Program-made: the position numbers and the translations under genes
The notes under the pieces: generated by a model
Told to the model about the DNA's origin: nothing
Databases searched by the model: none
Seen by the model: only the letters and a program-made list of their open reading frames with translations
Assembly: GCA_964401385.1 (NCBI GenBank)
Contig: CAYNYF010000017.1
Span: 1 to 56,246, forward strand
Direction: 5' to 3'
Source: CAYNYF01 sp964401385
GTDB taxonomy: Bacteria > Planctomycetota > Phycisphaerae > SM23-33
Length of the DNA stretch: 56,246 nucleotides
Part shown: one piece after another, positions 33,303 through 42,142 of the stretch
How the letters are laid out: each line of letters begins with the position of its first letter
How positions within the stretch are numbered: position 1 is the stretch's first letter

Positions 33303-34130
33303 ATGGCTACCTTCAGCGCATTCGCCGACGAGATCGCAGCCGACCTGAAGACGCAGATGGACGTGTGCGAGGCCCACGGCGTCAAGTGCATCGACGTCCG
33401 CGGCATCGACAAGACGAACGTCTCGGCGTTCACCGTCGAGCAGGCCCGCGATTACAGGAAGCAGATGGACGATCGGGGCTTTTCCGTGCCCTGCATCGGC
33501 TCGCCCATCGGCAAGATCCGCATCGACGAGCCGTTCGCCCCGCACCTGGAACTGTTGAAGCACTGCTTTGAGGTGGCCGGCGCCTTCGGCGCCAAGTACG
33601 TGCGGATCTTCAGCTTTTATCCGCCCAAGGGCGGCCGCATCGCCGACCGCCGCCGGCAGGTGATGGACCAGATGGCGGCGATGGCGCGGGCGGCCGAGGA
33701 CGCCGACCTCGTGCTGCTGCACGAGAACGAGAGCGACATCTACGGCGAGAAGCCCGACGGCGTGAAGGACATCTTCGCCACGGTGCAGAGCGAGAGCTTG
33801 CAGGGCATCTTCGACCCCGCCAATTTCGTCTCGGCCGGCGTCGCCCCGTACGACGAGGGCTGGACGCAGGGCCTGGCCGAGCTGACGCACTACTTCCACA
33901 TCAAGGACAAGACCCCGGGCGCCAAGACCTGCGTGCCGGCCGGGCAGGGCGCCGGGCAGATCCGCCAGACCCTTGCCGACGCCCGGAAGCGCGGCTTCGA
34001 CGGGTATCTGACGCTGGAGCCGCACATGGCCGCCGCCGGGCAGTTCAGCGGCTTCACCGGACCGGACCTTTTCACCAAGGCCGTCGAGGGCCTCCGCGCC
34101 GTCTGCGACGAGGTGGGTCTGAGTTACTGA
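33303..34130 (+). CDS. Sugar phosphate isomerase/epimerase (xylose-isomerase-like TIM barrel)
   Basis: This 275-residue AP-endonuclease-2/xylose isomerase-like barrel has CIDVRGIDKTNVS near the N-terminus and AKYVRIFSFYPPKGG. Metal-ligand type residues appear in LLHENESDIYG, GIFDPANFVSAG, HYFHIKDKTPG and GYLTLEPHM. Glu, Asp and His appear at the usual strand ends, so a divalent metal and keto-sugar or inositol-type chemistry are likely. The substrate is unknown. It has its own promoter and precedes bioY. Confidence 0.85.
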   Translation: MATFSAFADEIAADLKTQMDVCEAHGVKCIDVRGIDKTNVSAFTVEQARDYRKQMDDRGFSVPCIGSPIGKIRIDEPFAPHLELLKHCFEVAGAFGAKYVRIFSFYPPKGGRIADRRRQVMDQMAAMARAAEDADLVLLHENESDIYGEKPDGVKDIFATVQSESLQGIFDPANFVSAGVAPYDEGWTQGLAELTHYFHIKDKTPGAKTCVPAGQGAGQIRQTLADARKRGFDGYLTLEPHMAAAGQFSGFTGPDLFTKAVEGLRAVCDEVGLSY

Positions 34131-34150
34131 ATCGCGGTTTGAGTATCTGC

Positions 34151-34178
34151 CGAATTCGCGCCGATGCGGGCGAATTCG
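34151..34178. promoter_or_regulatory. Perfect inverted repeat upstream of bioY
   Basis: CGAATTCGC (34151-34159) and GCGAATTCG (34170-34178) pair perfectly across a 10-base loop, 20 bases before the chosen bioY start. No T run follows. It does not match the BirA operator (TTGTTAAC-type). It could be an operator or a hairpin in the leader. Confidence 0.4.
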
Positions 34179-34197
34179 CCTTGTGAAGGGACATGCA

Positions 34198-34749
34198 GTG
34201 ATTGCGGCCGAGTCGCTCAGCCAAGGAAGGCTGCACCAGCGGAGACTCACCCGTCAGGTCGTTCTCGTCTTGGCCGGGGCGGCGGCGATCGCGCTGTCGG
34301 CCAGGATTCACATCCCCCTTCCGTGGACGCCGGTGCCGATTACCGCCCAGACGCTGGCGGTGCTGCTGACGGCCGCCCTGCTGGGCTCGGCCGGGGGAAC
34401 GTTGAGCGTGCTGACCGTGCTCGCCGCCGGCGCCGCCGGCCTGCCCGTGTTCGTCTACGGCGCGGGGGCCGGCTACCTGTTCGGGCCGACCGGCGGCTAC
34501 ATACTCGGCTTCGTCCCGGCGGCGTATCTGACCGGCGGCCTGATCGAGCGCGGCTGGGGGCGCAGGCCCGCAACCTGCCTGCTGGCGCTGCTGGTCGGCG
34601 ATGCCGTCCTCTTTGCCTTTGGGCTTGCCTGGCTGAGCGTGTACGTGCCCGTCGGCGCCCTGCCGCTGGCCGGGCTGGCTCCCTTCCTGCCGGGCGAGGC
34701 CGTCAAAATCGTCCTGGCCGCGCTTGCACTCCAGCGCCTGGGCAAGTAA
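34198..34749 (+). CDS. bioY: Biotin transporter BioY (ECF S component)
   Basis: A protein of about 183 residues with five to six hydrophobic helices: VVLVLAGAAAIALSARI, the family hallmark WTPVPITAQTLAVLLTAALLG, FGPTGGYILGFVPAAYLTG and FLPGEAVKIVLAALAL. BioY is the substrate-binding membrane subunit for biotin, working with an ECF energy module or alone. GTG 34198 has GAAGGG at 7 bases; GTG 34183 is in frame but less likely. No bio biosynthesis genes are nearby. Confidence 0.94.
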   Translation: MIAAESLSQGRLHQRRLTRQVVLVLAGAAAIALSARIHIPLPWTPVPITAQTLAVLLTAALLGSAGGTLSVLTVLAAGAAGLPVFVYGAGAGYLFGPTGGYILGFVPAAYLTGGLIERGWGRRPATCLLALLVGDAVLFAFGLAWLSVYVPVGALPLAGLAPFLPGEAVKIVLAALALQRLGK

Positions 34750-34886
34750 AATACAGGTAATTCTCATAGATTCATCTGTTTCCCGCCAAGGATCTCTGCG
34801 AGTGCAGTGGGGTGTTTCGGACGCGAGCTGAAAACAAGATGCGCAGCCACGCCGGGACACGTTCCGCGCTGTCAAAGGAGCATGCC

Positions 34887-35993
34887 GTGAGAACCACCTT
34901 TCGTCCATTGGCCTTACTCTTGATTGTCTGCCTCGCCGCCGCCGTCGGGACCACCGGTTCCGAGCCGCAGCAGGCCCCCGGCCGGGCGGGCCGGATCTGG
35001 GCCGTCGATTCGGGCGACCTCCCCGAAGTTCTCCCCGACAGCCCCGCCAACCGGGCCGTCCGAATGAAACTGCTGAAGCCTTACAGGAAGTTCGAATTCG
35101 GCGGCGTGCCGCTGGAGCAGGTCATCGAGTTCATGCGCGAGCTCATGCCATCCAACATCCACGTCAAGTGGGCGGCCCTGGAGCAGGCCGGCATCAACCG
35201 GGACACGCCCGTCAACGTCAAGTTGTACGACGTACCCGCCGCCAAGGCCTTGCAGGTCATTCTGGAAGACGTCGGCGGGGTCAATCCGTTGGAATACGTC
35301 GTCGAGGACGGCGTGATCGTCATCTCCACGCACGATGACCTCTCCCGCCGCACCGTCGTGCGCGTGTATGACGTGAGGGACCTGCTCGCCGGCCAGCCCG
35401 CCGGGCGGGTCGACCGGGCCGTGCTGGGCGAACTGGTTCGCAACGCCGTCCACCGCCCGGTGCGGCTTCCCCAGGCAAAGCCGAGCGACCAAGAGAGGCT
35501 CGACTCGCTGGCGGAGGCCTATCGCGGCCGCATCGACGCCCTTGCCGGCGCGATACACGAAGCCCTGCGGAACCGGCAGGCCGAGGAGCTGACCGACGTC
35601 ATCCGCATGGTCGCCCCCGATAGCTGGCAAGAGGCGGGCGGGCGGGCCAGCATCCGCCACATCGCCGGGCAGTTGGTGATCAGCCAGACCCAACGGGCCC
35701 ACGAGCAGATCACCCGCCTGCTGATGGTGCTGCGCGGGGATCTGCCGCCGCTGCCGACGGGTCCTCCGGCCCCAACACCGGAAACGCCGGCCGAGGGAGA
35801 AAAGCCGGCCGATGTCCAGGGCGGGACGTCCCTTGACGACATCCAGGTGGACTTCCTCATCGATGTCTCCCAGGCCGGCCAGAATGCGCGCATGCTGACC
35901 GCGCCGCGAGTGAGGGTTTACAACGGCGGGCGGGCCTACGTAACCTTGCCCGCTCAAAAGGGCAAGCCGGGCCAGTCCGCCCCGGGCAAGTAG
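34887..35993 (+). CDS. Truncated secretin paralogue (N-domain protein without the secretin barrel)
   Basis: 368 residues from GTG 34887 (AAGGAG six bases upstream) with a signal peptide (PLALLLIVCLAAAVGTTG). Residues about 50-165 are closely related to the large secretin at 45234: DSPANRAVRMKLLKPYRKFEF, EQVIEFMRELMPSNIHVKW and LEQAGINRDTPVNVKL occur with small changes in both. DDIQVDFLID and LTAPRVRVYNGGRAYVT also match secretin sequence, but the protein stops at once after it (KGKPGQSAPGK), before the strands that form the outer-membrane channel. It may be a periplasmic accessory N-domain or an evolutionary remnant of gene duplication. Lipoprotein and barrel features are absent. Confidence 0.82.
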   Translation: MRTTFRPLALLLIVCLAAAVGTTGSEPQQAPGRAGRIWAVDSGDLPEVLPDSPANRAVRMKLLKPYRKFEFGGVPLEQVIEFMRELMPSNIHVKWAALEQAGINRDTPVNVKLYDVPAAKALQVILEDVGGVNPLEYVVEDGVIVISTHDDLSRRTVVRVYDVRDLLAGQPAGRVDRAVLGELVRNAVHRPVRLPQAKPSDQERLDSLAEAYRGRIDALAGAIHEALRNRQAEELTDVIRMVAPDSWQEAGGRASIRHIAGQLVISQTQRAHEQITRLLMVLRGDLPPLPTGPPAPTPETPAEGEKPADVQGGTSLDDIQVDFLIDVSQAGQNARMLTAPRVRVYNGGRAYVTLPAQKGKPGQSAPGK

Positions 35994-36072
35994 GGCGGCG
36001 CGGGTAACAGCCTGCCGCCAGCCGGGCCGCCCTTGCCGCTGCCGCGGCCGTGGCCTATCATCACGCCTTGGC

Positions 36073-38778
36073 GTGAGCAGGCAGCCCCCCGAACATCCCG
36101 ACCCGCCGCCTCCTGAGGCGGGAACGCCGGCCATGCGGCAGTACCGGCAGTTTAAGTCGCAATACCCGGACTATATCCTGTTTTTCCGGATGGGCGACTT
36201 CTACGAGATGTTCTACGAGGACGCCAAGGTCGCCTCGCGCGTGCTGGGGTTGGCGTTGACGTCGCGCTCGAGGGGCCCCACGGCCGTGCCGCTGGCGGGG
36301 GTGCCCTACCACGCCGTCGATTCGTACCTGGCCAAGCTGATCCGGTCGGGCTATCGCGTGGCCGTCTGCGAGCAGGTGGAGGACCCCAAGCAGGCCACCG
36401 GCGTGGTCAAGCGCGACGTGGTGCGGCTGGTCACGCCGGGAACGCTGACCGAGGAGAACCTGCTGGATGAGCGGGAGGGAAACTACCTCGCGGCCGTCTT
36501 CGACCCAACCGACCGCGGCGAGGGCGGCGCCGCGCCGATGCCAGCGGCCCAGCCGGACGGGCCGGCCAAGGCCAATTCCAAAAGCCCCGCCCAGATCGGC
36601 ATCGCCTGGGTGGAGCTTTCGTCGGGGGCGTTCGAGGCGATGCTGGCCCCGGCCGATCACGCCCTGGACGAGCTGGTGCGGATCCGCCCGGCCGAGGTGA
36701 TCGTCCCGGAAGGCTCGGCCATGGACACGCCCTCGTTTCGCGACTCGCTGCGGCAGTGCCTGGACGCGACGGCCACCGCCCGCCCGCCGTGGGCCTACGA
36801 CGCCCACTCCTCCGTGACGCTGCTGAAGGAGCACTTCCGCGCCGAGACGCTGGCGGGGTTCGGCTTCGACGGCTACGACGCGTCGCTCTCTGCCGCCGGC
36901 GCCATCATCGAATACCTCCGCGAGACCCAGAAGACCGCCCTGACGCACATCCGCGCCTTGAAGCGCTTCGACCGATCCGAGACGGTGCTGATGGACGGCA
37001 ACACGATCCGCTGCCTGGAGATCCTGCGGACGCTCCGCAGCAACCGGCGGGCGGGGACGCTGCTGGCAACGATCGACGTCACCGTCAGCGGCCCGGGGGC
37101 GCGGCTGCTGCCGCGGTGGCTGACGTACCCGCTGCGGTCGTATTCCGCCATCGTCGCCCGCCAGGACGCGGTCGCGGAGCTGGCCGCCGACCGCAAGCGC
37201 CTCGACCGCCTGCGCGGGCTGCTGGGGGGGACGTCGCAGATCGACCGCATCGCCACCAATATCGCCATGGCCCGCGTTCGCCCGCGGGAACTGCTGGGGC
37301 TGGGCGAGACCCTCGCCCGGCTGCCGGAAATCCGCGAGCTGCTGGGCGAGTGTCAGGCCGACCTACTGGTTCAGCTCGCGCCGAAGCTGGGCGGCCTGGA
37401 GGGCGCGGCCGAGTTGATCGGGCGGGCGATCCACCCGGACTCACCGGCGGTGCTCCGCGACGGCGGGGTCATCGCCGACGGCTTCGACGAGGAGCTGGAC
37501 CGCCTTCGCCGCGTCGGGGCCGACGGACAGAGCTGGCTGGCCGAGTACCAGGGGCGCGAGGTGCAGCGGACCGGGATATCGGCCCTGAAGGTCGGCTACA
37601 ACAAGGTTTTCGGCTACTACCTGGAGGTCAGCCGCGCCAACGCCGAGAAGGTTCCGGCCGATTACGTCCGCAAGCAGACGCTCAAGAACGCCGAGCGCTA
37701 CATCACCGACGAGCTGAAGCGGTACGAGTCCGAGGCGCTGACCGCGGCCGAGCGGGCCCGGTTACTGGAGGCGCGGCTCTTCGAGCGGGTCCGCCTGGAG
37801 CTGGCCGGCTACGTCGATCGCCTCCAGGCGGCGGCCGAGGCCATCGCGGTGCTGGACGTGCTGGCGGCCTTCGCCCACCTCGCCGTCCAGCGCGGCTACC
37901 GCCGCCCGACCATCACCCAGGACAACGTCCTCCGCATCATCGGCGGCCGGCACCCCGTGCTGGCCGAGACGCTGCGGGAAAACTTCGTCCCCAACGACGT
38001 GGAGATGCAGGCCAAGGACAACCGGCTGCTGATCATCACCGGCCCGAACATGTCCGGCAAGAGCACCTACATCCGCCAGACCGCGCTGCTGGTGCTGCTG
38101 GCCCAGACGGGCTGCTTCATCCCCGCCGAGGAGGCCGACATCGGCCTGGTCGACCGCATCTTCACCCGCGTGGGGGCGGCCGACGAGCTCACCGCCGGGC
38201 TTTCCACCTTCATGGTGGAAATGATCGAGACGGCCAACATCCTCAACAACGCCACCGCCCGCTCGCTGGTCATCCTGGACGAGGTCGGGCGCGGCACCAG
38301 CACCTACGACGGGCTGGCGCTGGCCTGGGCCGCCAGCGAGCACATCGCCCTGCGCGTCAAGTGCCGCACCCTCTTCGCCACGCACTATCACGAGCTGACC
38401 GAGCTGGAGGAACTGCTGGACGGCGTGGCCAACTTCAACGTGGCCGTGCGCGAGTGGGCCGACGAGGTGGTCTTCCTGCACAAGATCGTCCCCGGCGGGA
38501 CGGACCGCTCCTACGGCGTGCACGTGGCCCGGCTGGCGGGCGTGCCAAAGGACGTGATCGAGCGGGCCAAGCAGATCCTCCCCCAGCTCCAGGCCCACCT
38601 GGCCGAGGGGCTGGACATGCCGAAGCTGGCCGAGAGGGCCAAGGCGGCCGCGGCACAGATGGGCCTGTTCGCCAGCGGCCCGGACCGCGCCGCCCGCGAA
38701 ATCAAGGACGCCGACCTGCAAAACATGACGCCCATGCACGCCCTGGACCTGCTGCGAAAGCTCAAGGGCGAGCTGTGA
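36073..38778 (+). CDS. mutS: DNA mismatch repair protein MutS
   Basis: This 901-residue MutS1 has the mismatch-reading motif in FFRMGDFYEMFYEDA (about 38-52, Phe-x-Glu in GDFYE), connector and lever domains, and Walker A GPNMSGKST (about 657). Walker B is VILDEVGRGTSTYDG (about 735), and the ATPase His is in LFATHYHELTELEE. The C-terminus ends in MTPMHALDLLRKLKGEL. Length and domains match the full family pattern. GTG 36073 is the start; ATG 36133 is a later in-frame option with a slightly shorter N-terminus. It binds mismatches and recruits MutL. Confidence 0.96.
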   Translation: MSRQPPEHPDPPPPEAGTPAMRQYRQFKSQYPDYILFFRMGDFYEMFYEDAKVASRVLGLALTSRSRGPTAVPLAGVPYHAVDSYLAKLIRSGYRVAVCEQVEDPKQATGVVKRDVVRLVTPGTLTEENLLDEREGNYLAAVFDPTDRGEGGAAPMPAAQPDGPAKANSKSPAQIGIAWVELSSGAFEAMLAPADHALDELVRIRPAEVIVPEGSAMDTPSFRDSLRQCLDATATARPPWAYDAHSSVTLLKEHFRAETLAGFGFDGYDASLSAAGAIIEYLRETQKTALTHIRALKRFDRSETVLMDGNTIRCLEILRTLRSNRRAGTLLATIDVTVSGPGARLLPRWLTYPLRSYSAIVARQDAVAELAADRKRLDRLRGLLGGTSQIDRIATNIAMARVRPRELLGLGETLARLPEIRELLGECQADLLVQLAPKLGGLEGAAELIGRAIHPDSPAVLRDGGVIADGFDEELDRLRRVGADGQSWLAEYQGREVQRTGISALKVGYNKVFGYYLEVSRANAEKVPADYVRKQTLKNAERYITDELKRYESEALTAAERARLLEARLFERVRLELAGYVDRLQAAAEAIAVLDVLAAFAHLAVQRGYRRPTITQDNVLRIIGGRHPVLAETLRENFVPNDVEMQAKDNRLLIITGPNMSGKSTYIRQTALLVLLAQTGCFIPAEEADIGLVDRIFTRVGAADELTAGLSTFMVEMIETANILNNATARSLVILDEVGRGTSTYDGLALAWAASEHIALRVKCRTLFATHYHELTELEELLDGVANFNVAVREWADEVVFLHKIVPGGTDRSYGVHVARLAGVPKDVIERAKQILPQLQAHLAEGLDMPKLAERAKAAAAQMGLFASGPDRAAREIKDADLQNMTPMHALDLLRKLKGEL

Positions 38779-38929
38779 GGGCTGGCGCCCGGCCGCCCGC
38801 GCTGGAATCGATTTGTCCCCGTCGCCTGCGCCCGGCAGCCGGTTTACGTCCGGAGCTCCCAGCCGTAGTTGTCGCAGAACTTGGGGTCGGGGTGGTTGCC
38901 CCCGCCGGTTCATCCCGTCAAGGGGCGAG

Positions 38930-39340
38930 TCAGCCGACCCAAGCGATCACATAGGCCCAGTTGCCCAAAAGCGCAGCGGCCGCGATCGCCCAGGCCAGCT
39001 TTCGCTGGCGCCGCGTCAGGCACAGCCGCACCCGGCGCCCGCAAACGGCCCGGAACAACAACGCCGCCGCGGCCACGCCCAGGGCCGTGAACACCAGGGG
39101 ATTCTTCCGCCAGGCCTGGCCCACGCGCCCTTCGATCAAACACCTCAGCCCGCGGGTCGAGCCGCAGGTGGGACAGGGAAGGCCGGTCAGGTGCTTGAAC
39201 GCGCACAGTTCGATCTTCTGGCCCGTGTGTCCGGCCAGTGAGACAGCGCCCGCGCCCAATGCGGCCCAGACGAGCACGCAGACCACCGCCCACCAGGGCC
39301 AGTGAGGCCACCTGGATGCGGGAACAACCTCAATCTTCAT
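38930..39340 (-). CDS. DUF2752 membrane protein
   Basis: This 136-residue protein has an N-terminal helix (WAVVCVLVWAALGAGAVSLAG), the DUF2752 core (FKHLTGLPCPTCGSTRGLRC and GRVGQAWRKNPL) and two more helices (TALGVAAAALLFRAV, LAWAIAAAALLGNWAYVIAWV). The CPTCG motif replaces the family's CPGCG. The function is unknown. It lies 35 bases downstream of the DUF4190-like gene on the same strand; the pair often occurs together in planctomycetes and other bacteria. Confidence 0.85.
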   Translation of the reverse strand: MKIEVVPASRWPHWPWWAVVCVLVWAALGAGAVSLAGHTGQKIELCAFKHLTGLPCPTCGSTRGLRCLIEGRVGQAWRKNPLVFTALGVAAAALLFRAVCGRRVRLCLTRRQRKLAWAIAAAALLGNWAYVIAWVG

Positions 39341-39375
39341 GGCCCAAGACGTCCGGCGTGAGGTGATGCCGCAGG

Positions 39376-39690
39376 TCAGCTAGCCGCGGCCATGACCACC
39401 ACCACGATCAGCCAGATGGCCGCGCCGGCGCAGGACAGGATCACGCTGACAATCCCGCAGATCCTGCCGGCGTTGGTCAGCCCCCGCCCGGACGGATCCA
39501 TGCGCCCGGCGCCCATCTCCCTCAGGTCGGTATTGCCCATGACCCATGCGATGATGCCACAGATGAAACAGACGACCAATCCGAGGATCCCCAGTGCCAG
39601 GATCGCTCCGCCCCGGTGGGGTCTGAGAGCCGTTGGCTGCATCCCCGGCTCCAGCGGCGGCATCGCCGGCGGCTGCTGCGATTGCGTCAT
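39376..39690 (-). CDS. DUF4190-type small membrane protein
   Basis: This 104-residue protein has a Pro/Met-rich cytoplasmic N-terminus (MTQSQQPPAMPPLEPGMQP) and two transmembrane helices: ILALGILGLVVCFICGIIAWVMG, then a short DLREMGAGRMDPSGR loop, then CGIVSVILSCAGAAIWLIVVVVM. This is the DUF4190 arrangement. GGGGAAGGAGATTCACA is an excellent ribosome binding region. It heads a two-gene unit with the DUF2752 gene. The 209-bp gap to the right, up to RNase PH, shows no gene. Confidence 0.85.
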   Translation of the reverse strand: MTQSQQPPAMPPLEPGMQPTALRPHRGGAILALGILGLVVCFICGIIAWVMGNTDLREMGAGRMDPSGRGLTNAGRICGIVSVILSCAGAAIWLIVVVVMAAAS

Positions 39691-39899
39691 TGTGAATCTC
39701 CTTCCCCTTGCAGGCAGATCACCCTTTCTTGAGACTTTGGCTCACCCGCGGTTGGATACGCCGCACGCTACTGGCACCGCCCCTTGCTGTCAAAGCTTTT
39801 GTGCAGTTACACACCGGCGGAGCCGGCGGTGCGGGTCCCAGCATATGGAAAAGGACCCGAGCGTGGATTAGACTAGGCGGCAGCGAAAGAAGCCTTTCC

Positions 39900-40628
39900 A
39901 TGGCAGTGGCGACGCGACATGACGGTCGGCGGGCGAGTGAGCTTCGGGCGGTGAAGATCACGACGGGCTACGTTCCCACGGCCGACGGGTCTTGCCTGAT
40001 GGAGCTGGGCGGCACGCGGGTGATCTGCACGGCCAGCTTCGTGGCCGGCGTGCCGGGGTGGCTTGCCGGCAACGGCCGCGGCTGGGCGACGGCCGAGTAC
40101 GGCATGCTCCCGGCCAGCACGGGCCAGCGACGGCGGCGCCCGATAGGCAGGCCCGACGGCCGCTCGACCGAGATCCAGCGGCTGATCGGGCGGGTGCTGC
40201 GAAGCGTCGTGGCCATGGAAAAGCTGGGCGAAAACACGATCTACGTGGACTGCGACGTGCTGACGGCCGACGGCGGCACGCGCACGGCCGCCATCACCGG
40301 GGCGTACGTGGCCATGGCGGAGGCCCTCGCCCGGCGCCTGCCGGCCGGGGCGGGCCGACGCGGCCTGCTGAAGGGGCCGGTCGCGGCCGTGTCGGTCGGC
40401 ATCGTCGACGGCAGATGCCTGCTCGATTTGGACTACCCCGAGGACGCCGCCGCCCAGGTGGACATGAACGTGGCCATGACCAAGGCCGGCAAGTTCGTCG
40501 AGGTGCAGGGCACCAGCGAGCGGGCGCCCTTCGACGGCAGGCAATTGCAGGCGATGCTGCGGCTGGCCCGGTCGGGAATCCGCCGGCTCATCGCCGCACA
40601 GCAGAGGGCCATACGAAATGCGAAATGA
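39900..40628 (+). CDS. rph: Ribonuclease PH
   Basis: This 242-residue phosphorolytic 3'-5' exonuclease trims tRNA 3' ends. It has RHDGRRASELRAVKITTGYV, GTRVICTASF, WATAEYGMLPAST, RSTEIQRLIGRVLRSVV, YVDCDVLTADGGTRTAAITG and VEVQGTSERAPF, the typical catalytic and RNA-binding residues of Rph. The start is ATG 39900; the frame is open upstream to 39708 without similarity. It heads the tight run rph, lipoprotein, rdgB, PfkB. rph next to rdgB is a common arrangement. Confidence 0.95.
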   Translation: MAVATRHDGRRASELRAVKITTGYVPTADGSCLMELGGTRVICTASFVAGVPGWLAGNGRGWATAEYGMLPASTGQRRRRPIGRPDGRSTEIQRLIGRVLRSVVAMEKLGENTIYVDCDVLTADGGTRTAAITGAYVAMAEALARRLPAGAGRRGLLKGPVAAVSVGIVDGRCLLDLDYPEDAAAQVDMNVAMTKAGKFVEVQGTSERAPFDGRQLQAMLRLARSGIRRLIAAQQRAIRNAK

Positions 40629-41445
40629 TCCCATCTCCCAAAGGCAGGCGATGAGACGAATGCTGCTGACGGCGCTGGCCTCGGCCGTCGCCATCGGCGG
40701 CTGTAATGGCCAGGACGGGCCGTCGTTCAGGTCGGCCCTGCCGCCGGCCAGCGCCGCCGCCGACAATGAGGGCGACTGGACCATCCTGCTGATGGTCGTC
40801 AAGGACGCGACGGAGCACGTTCGGCGGGCGGAGGATTACAGGAAGCGCATCGGCGAGCAGCTCGGCTGGAAGGGCCTGTTCACCATCAACAAGGCCTCGC
40901 ACAGCGAACTGTACTGGGGCCGGTACCTGACGCCCGCGCGGGCCCGGAAGGACCTCATGACGGCCAAGGCCCATACCACGCCGGCCGGCACCAAGCCGTT
41001 CGCGCGGGCGATGATCATGCCGCTGTCGGGCGAGGACATCGGCCCGCCGGAGTGGAACCTCAAGAACGCCCGCGGCGCGTACACTTACCTGGTGGCGGTC
41101 TTCAAGGACGACCCCGAGCGGAAGTACATCGGGCGGAAGAAATTCGCCGTCGATTACTGCCGGCGGCTGCGAGAGGGCAAGTACGAGGGCTACTTCTACC
41201 ACGGCCTGGCGGATTCGTGGGTGACGATCGGAACCTTCGGCGCCGAGGCCGTTCGCGAAGAGATGACCCCCGACGGCAGAATCGTGGAGATCCGAAACGC
41301 CGGGATGAAGGCCATCCGGGACGACTTTCCGCACCTGGCGATCAACGGCACCGGCGTCAACGAGCTTGCCTGGGACCCGGCGAACCGGAAAATGATCCGG
41401 ATTCCGCAGAAGACCCGGCCCATCCGCATCCCCCGGGGAAGGTGA
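40618..41445 (+). CDS. Putative lipoprotein of unknown function
   Basis: 275 residues. The N-terminus is MLLTALASAVAIGGCNGQ, a lipobox with Cys about residue 29. It continues WTILLMVVKDATEHVRRAEDYRKRI, LYWGRYLTPARARKDL, YTYLVAVFKDDPE and GTFGAEAVREEMTPDG, a layout reminiscent of planctomycete lipoproteins with a SPOR-like or ferredoxin-like repeat. No family is recognised with confidence. The start overlaps the rph stop by 11 bases, and the stop is 4 bases before rdgB, so it belongs to the operon even though its job is unrelated. Confidence 0.75.
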   Translation: MRNDPISQRQAMRRMLLTALASAVAIGGCNGQDGPSFRSALPPASAAADNEGDWTILLMVVKDATEHVRRAEDYRKRIGEQLGWKGLFTINKASHSELYWGRYLTPARARKDLMTAKAHTTPAGTKPFARAMIMPLSGEDIGPPEWNLKNARGAYTYLVAVFKDDPERKYIGRKKFAVDYCRRLREGKYEGYFYHGLADSWVTIGTFGAEAVREEMTPDGRIVEIRNAGMKAIRDDFPHLAINGTGVNELAWDPANRKMIRIPQKTRPIRIPRGR

Positions 41446-41449
41446 AGCC

Positions 41450-42142
41450 ATGTCGGCAGAGGCCAACGCCGCTATCGAGTCGGTCCCGGCGCGGATCGTC
41501 CTGGCCAGCAGGAACCCCGGTAAGGTGCGGGAGATCGCGGCGGTGCTGGGCGAGCTTCCGCTGCGGGTGGTGTCCCTGGCGGAGATCGACCCGGAAGCGG
41601 CCATCGCCGCCCCGGCCGAGAATGCACGCAGCTTCGCCGACAACGCCCGGGCCAAGGCCGCCCACTACGCCCGTGCGGCCGGGTGCTGGGCGCTGGCCGA
41701 CGACAGCGGGCTGGCGGTGGACGCCCTGGGCGGAGCCCCCGGCGTGCGCAGCGCCCGCTACGCCACCGACGAATGCCCGCCCGGCGCCGCCCGAGACGTC
41801 ATCGACGCCGCCAACAACGCCAGACTGCTGCGCGAGCTGGAGGGAGTGGACGAGGGCGAGCGGACCGCGCGGTTCGTCTGCCACCTGGTCCTTTCCGACG
41901 GCGAGCGGACGCTGCTGGAGGCCGCCGGCGTGGTGGAGGGGCGGATCGGCCTGGGCCCGCGCGGGTCCAACGGTTTCGGCTACGATCCGCTGTTTTTCGT
42001 TCCCGAGCTGGGATGCACCACGGCCGAGCTGCCGCCGGAAAAGAAGAATGAAATTTCCCACCGCGGCCAGGCCGCCCGCAAGCTGGCCGCGCTGCTGCGG
42101 CAAATGCTCCAGAAGAAGGATGGGCCGCCGTGCCGGACGTAA
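41450..42142 (+). CDS. rdgB: dITP/XTP pyrophosphatase (RdgB/HAM1)
   Basis: A 230-residue house-cleaning nucleotidase. It carries IVLASRNPGKVREIAAVL (SxNxxK), ENARSFADNARAKAAHYA, ALADDSGLAVDALGGAPGVRSARYA and GRIGLGPRGSNGFGYDPLFF, all family landmarks. It removes deaminated purine triphosphates such as dITP and XTP. The stop overlaps the kinase start by 13 bases. Confidence 0.95.
   Translation: MSAEANAAIESVPARIVLASRNPGKVREIAAVLGELPLRVVSLAEIDPEAAIAAPAENARSFADNARAKAAHYARAAGCWALADDSGLAVDALGGAPGVRSARYATDECPPGAARDVIDAANNARLLRELEGVDEGERTARFVCHLVLSDGERTLLEAAGVVEGRIGLGPRGSNGFGYDPLFFVPELGCTTAELPPEKKNEISHRGQAARKLAALLRQMLQKKDGPPCRT

Noticed and set aside
38830..38900. Short minus-strand frame ending GNHPDPKFCDNYGWELRT
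   Set aside because: Protein-like composition and a stop codon, but only about 20 codons after an upstream stop. It may be a gene remnant, but cannot be supported.
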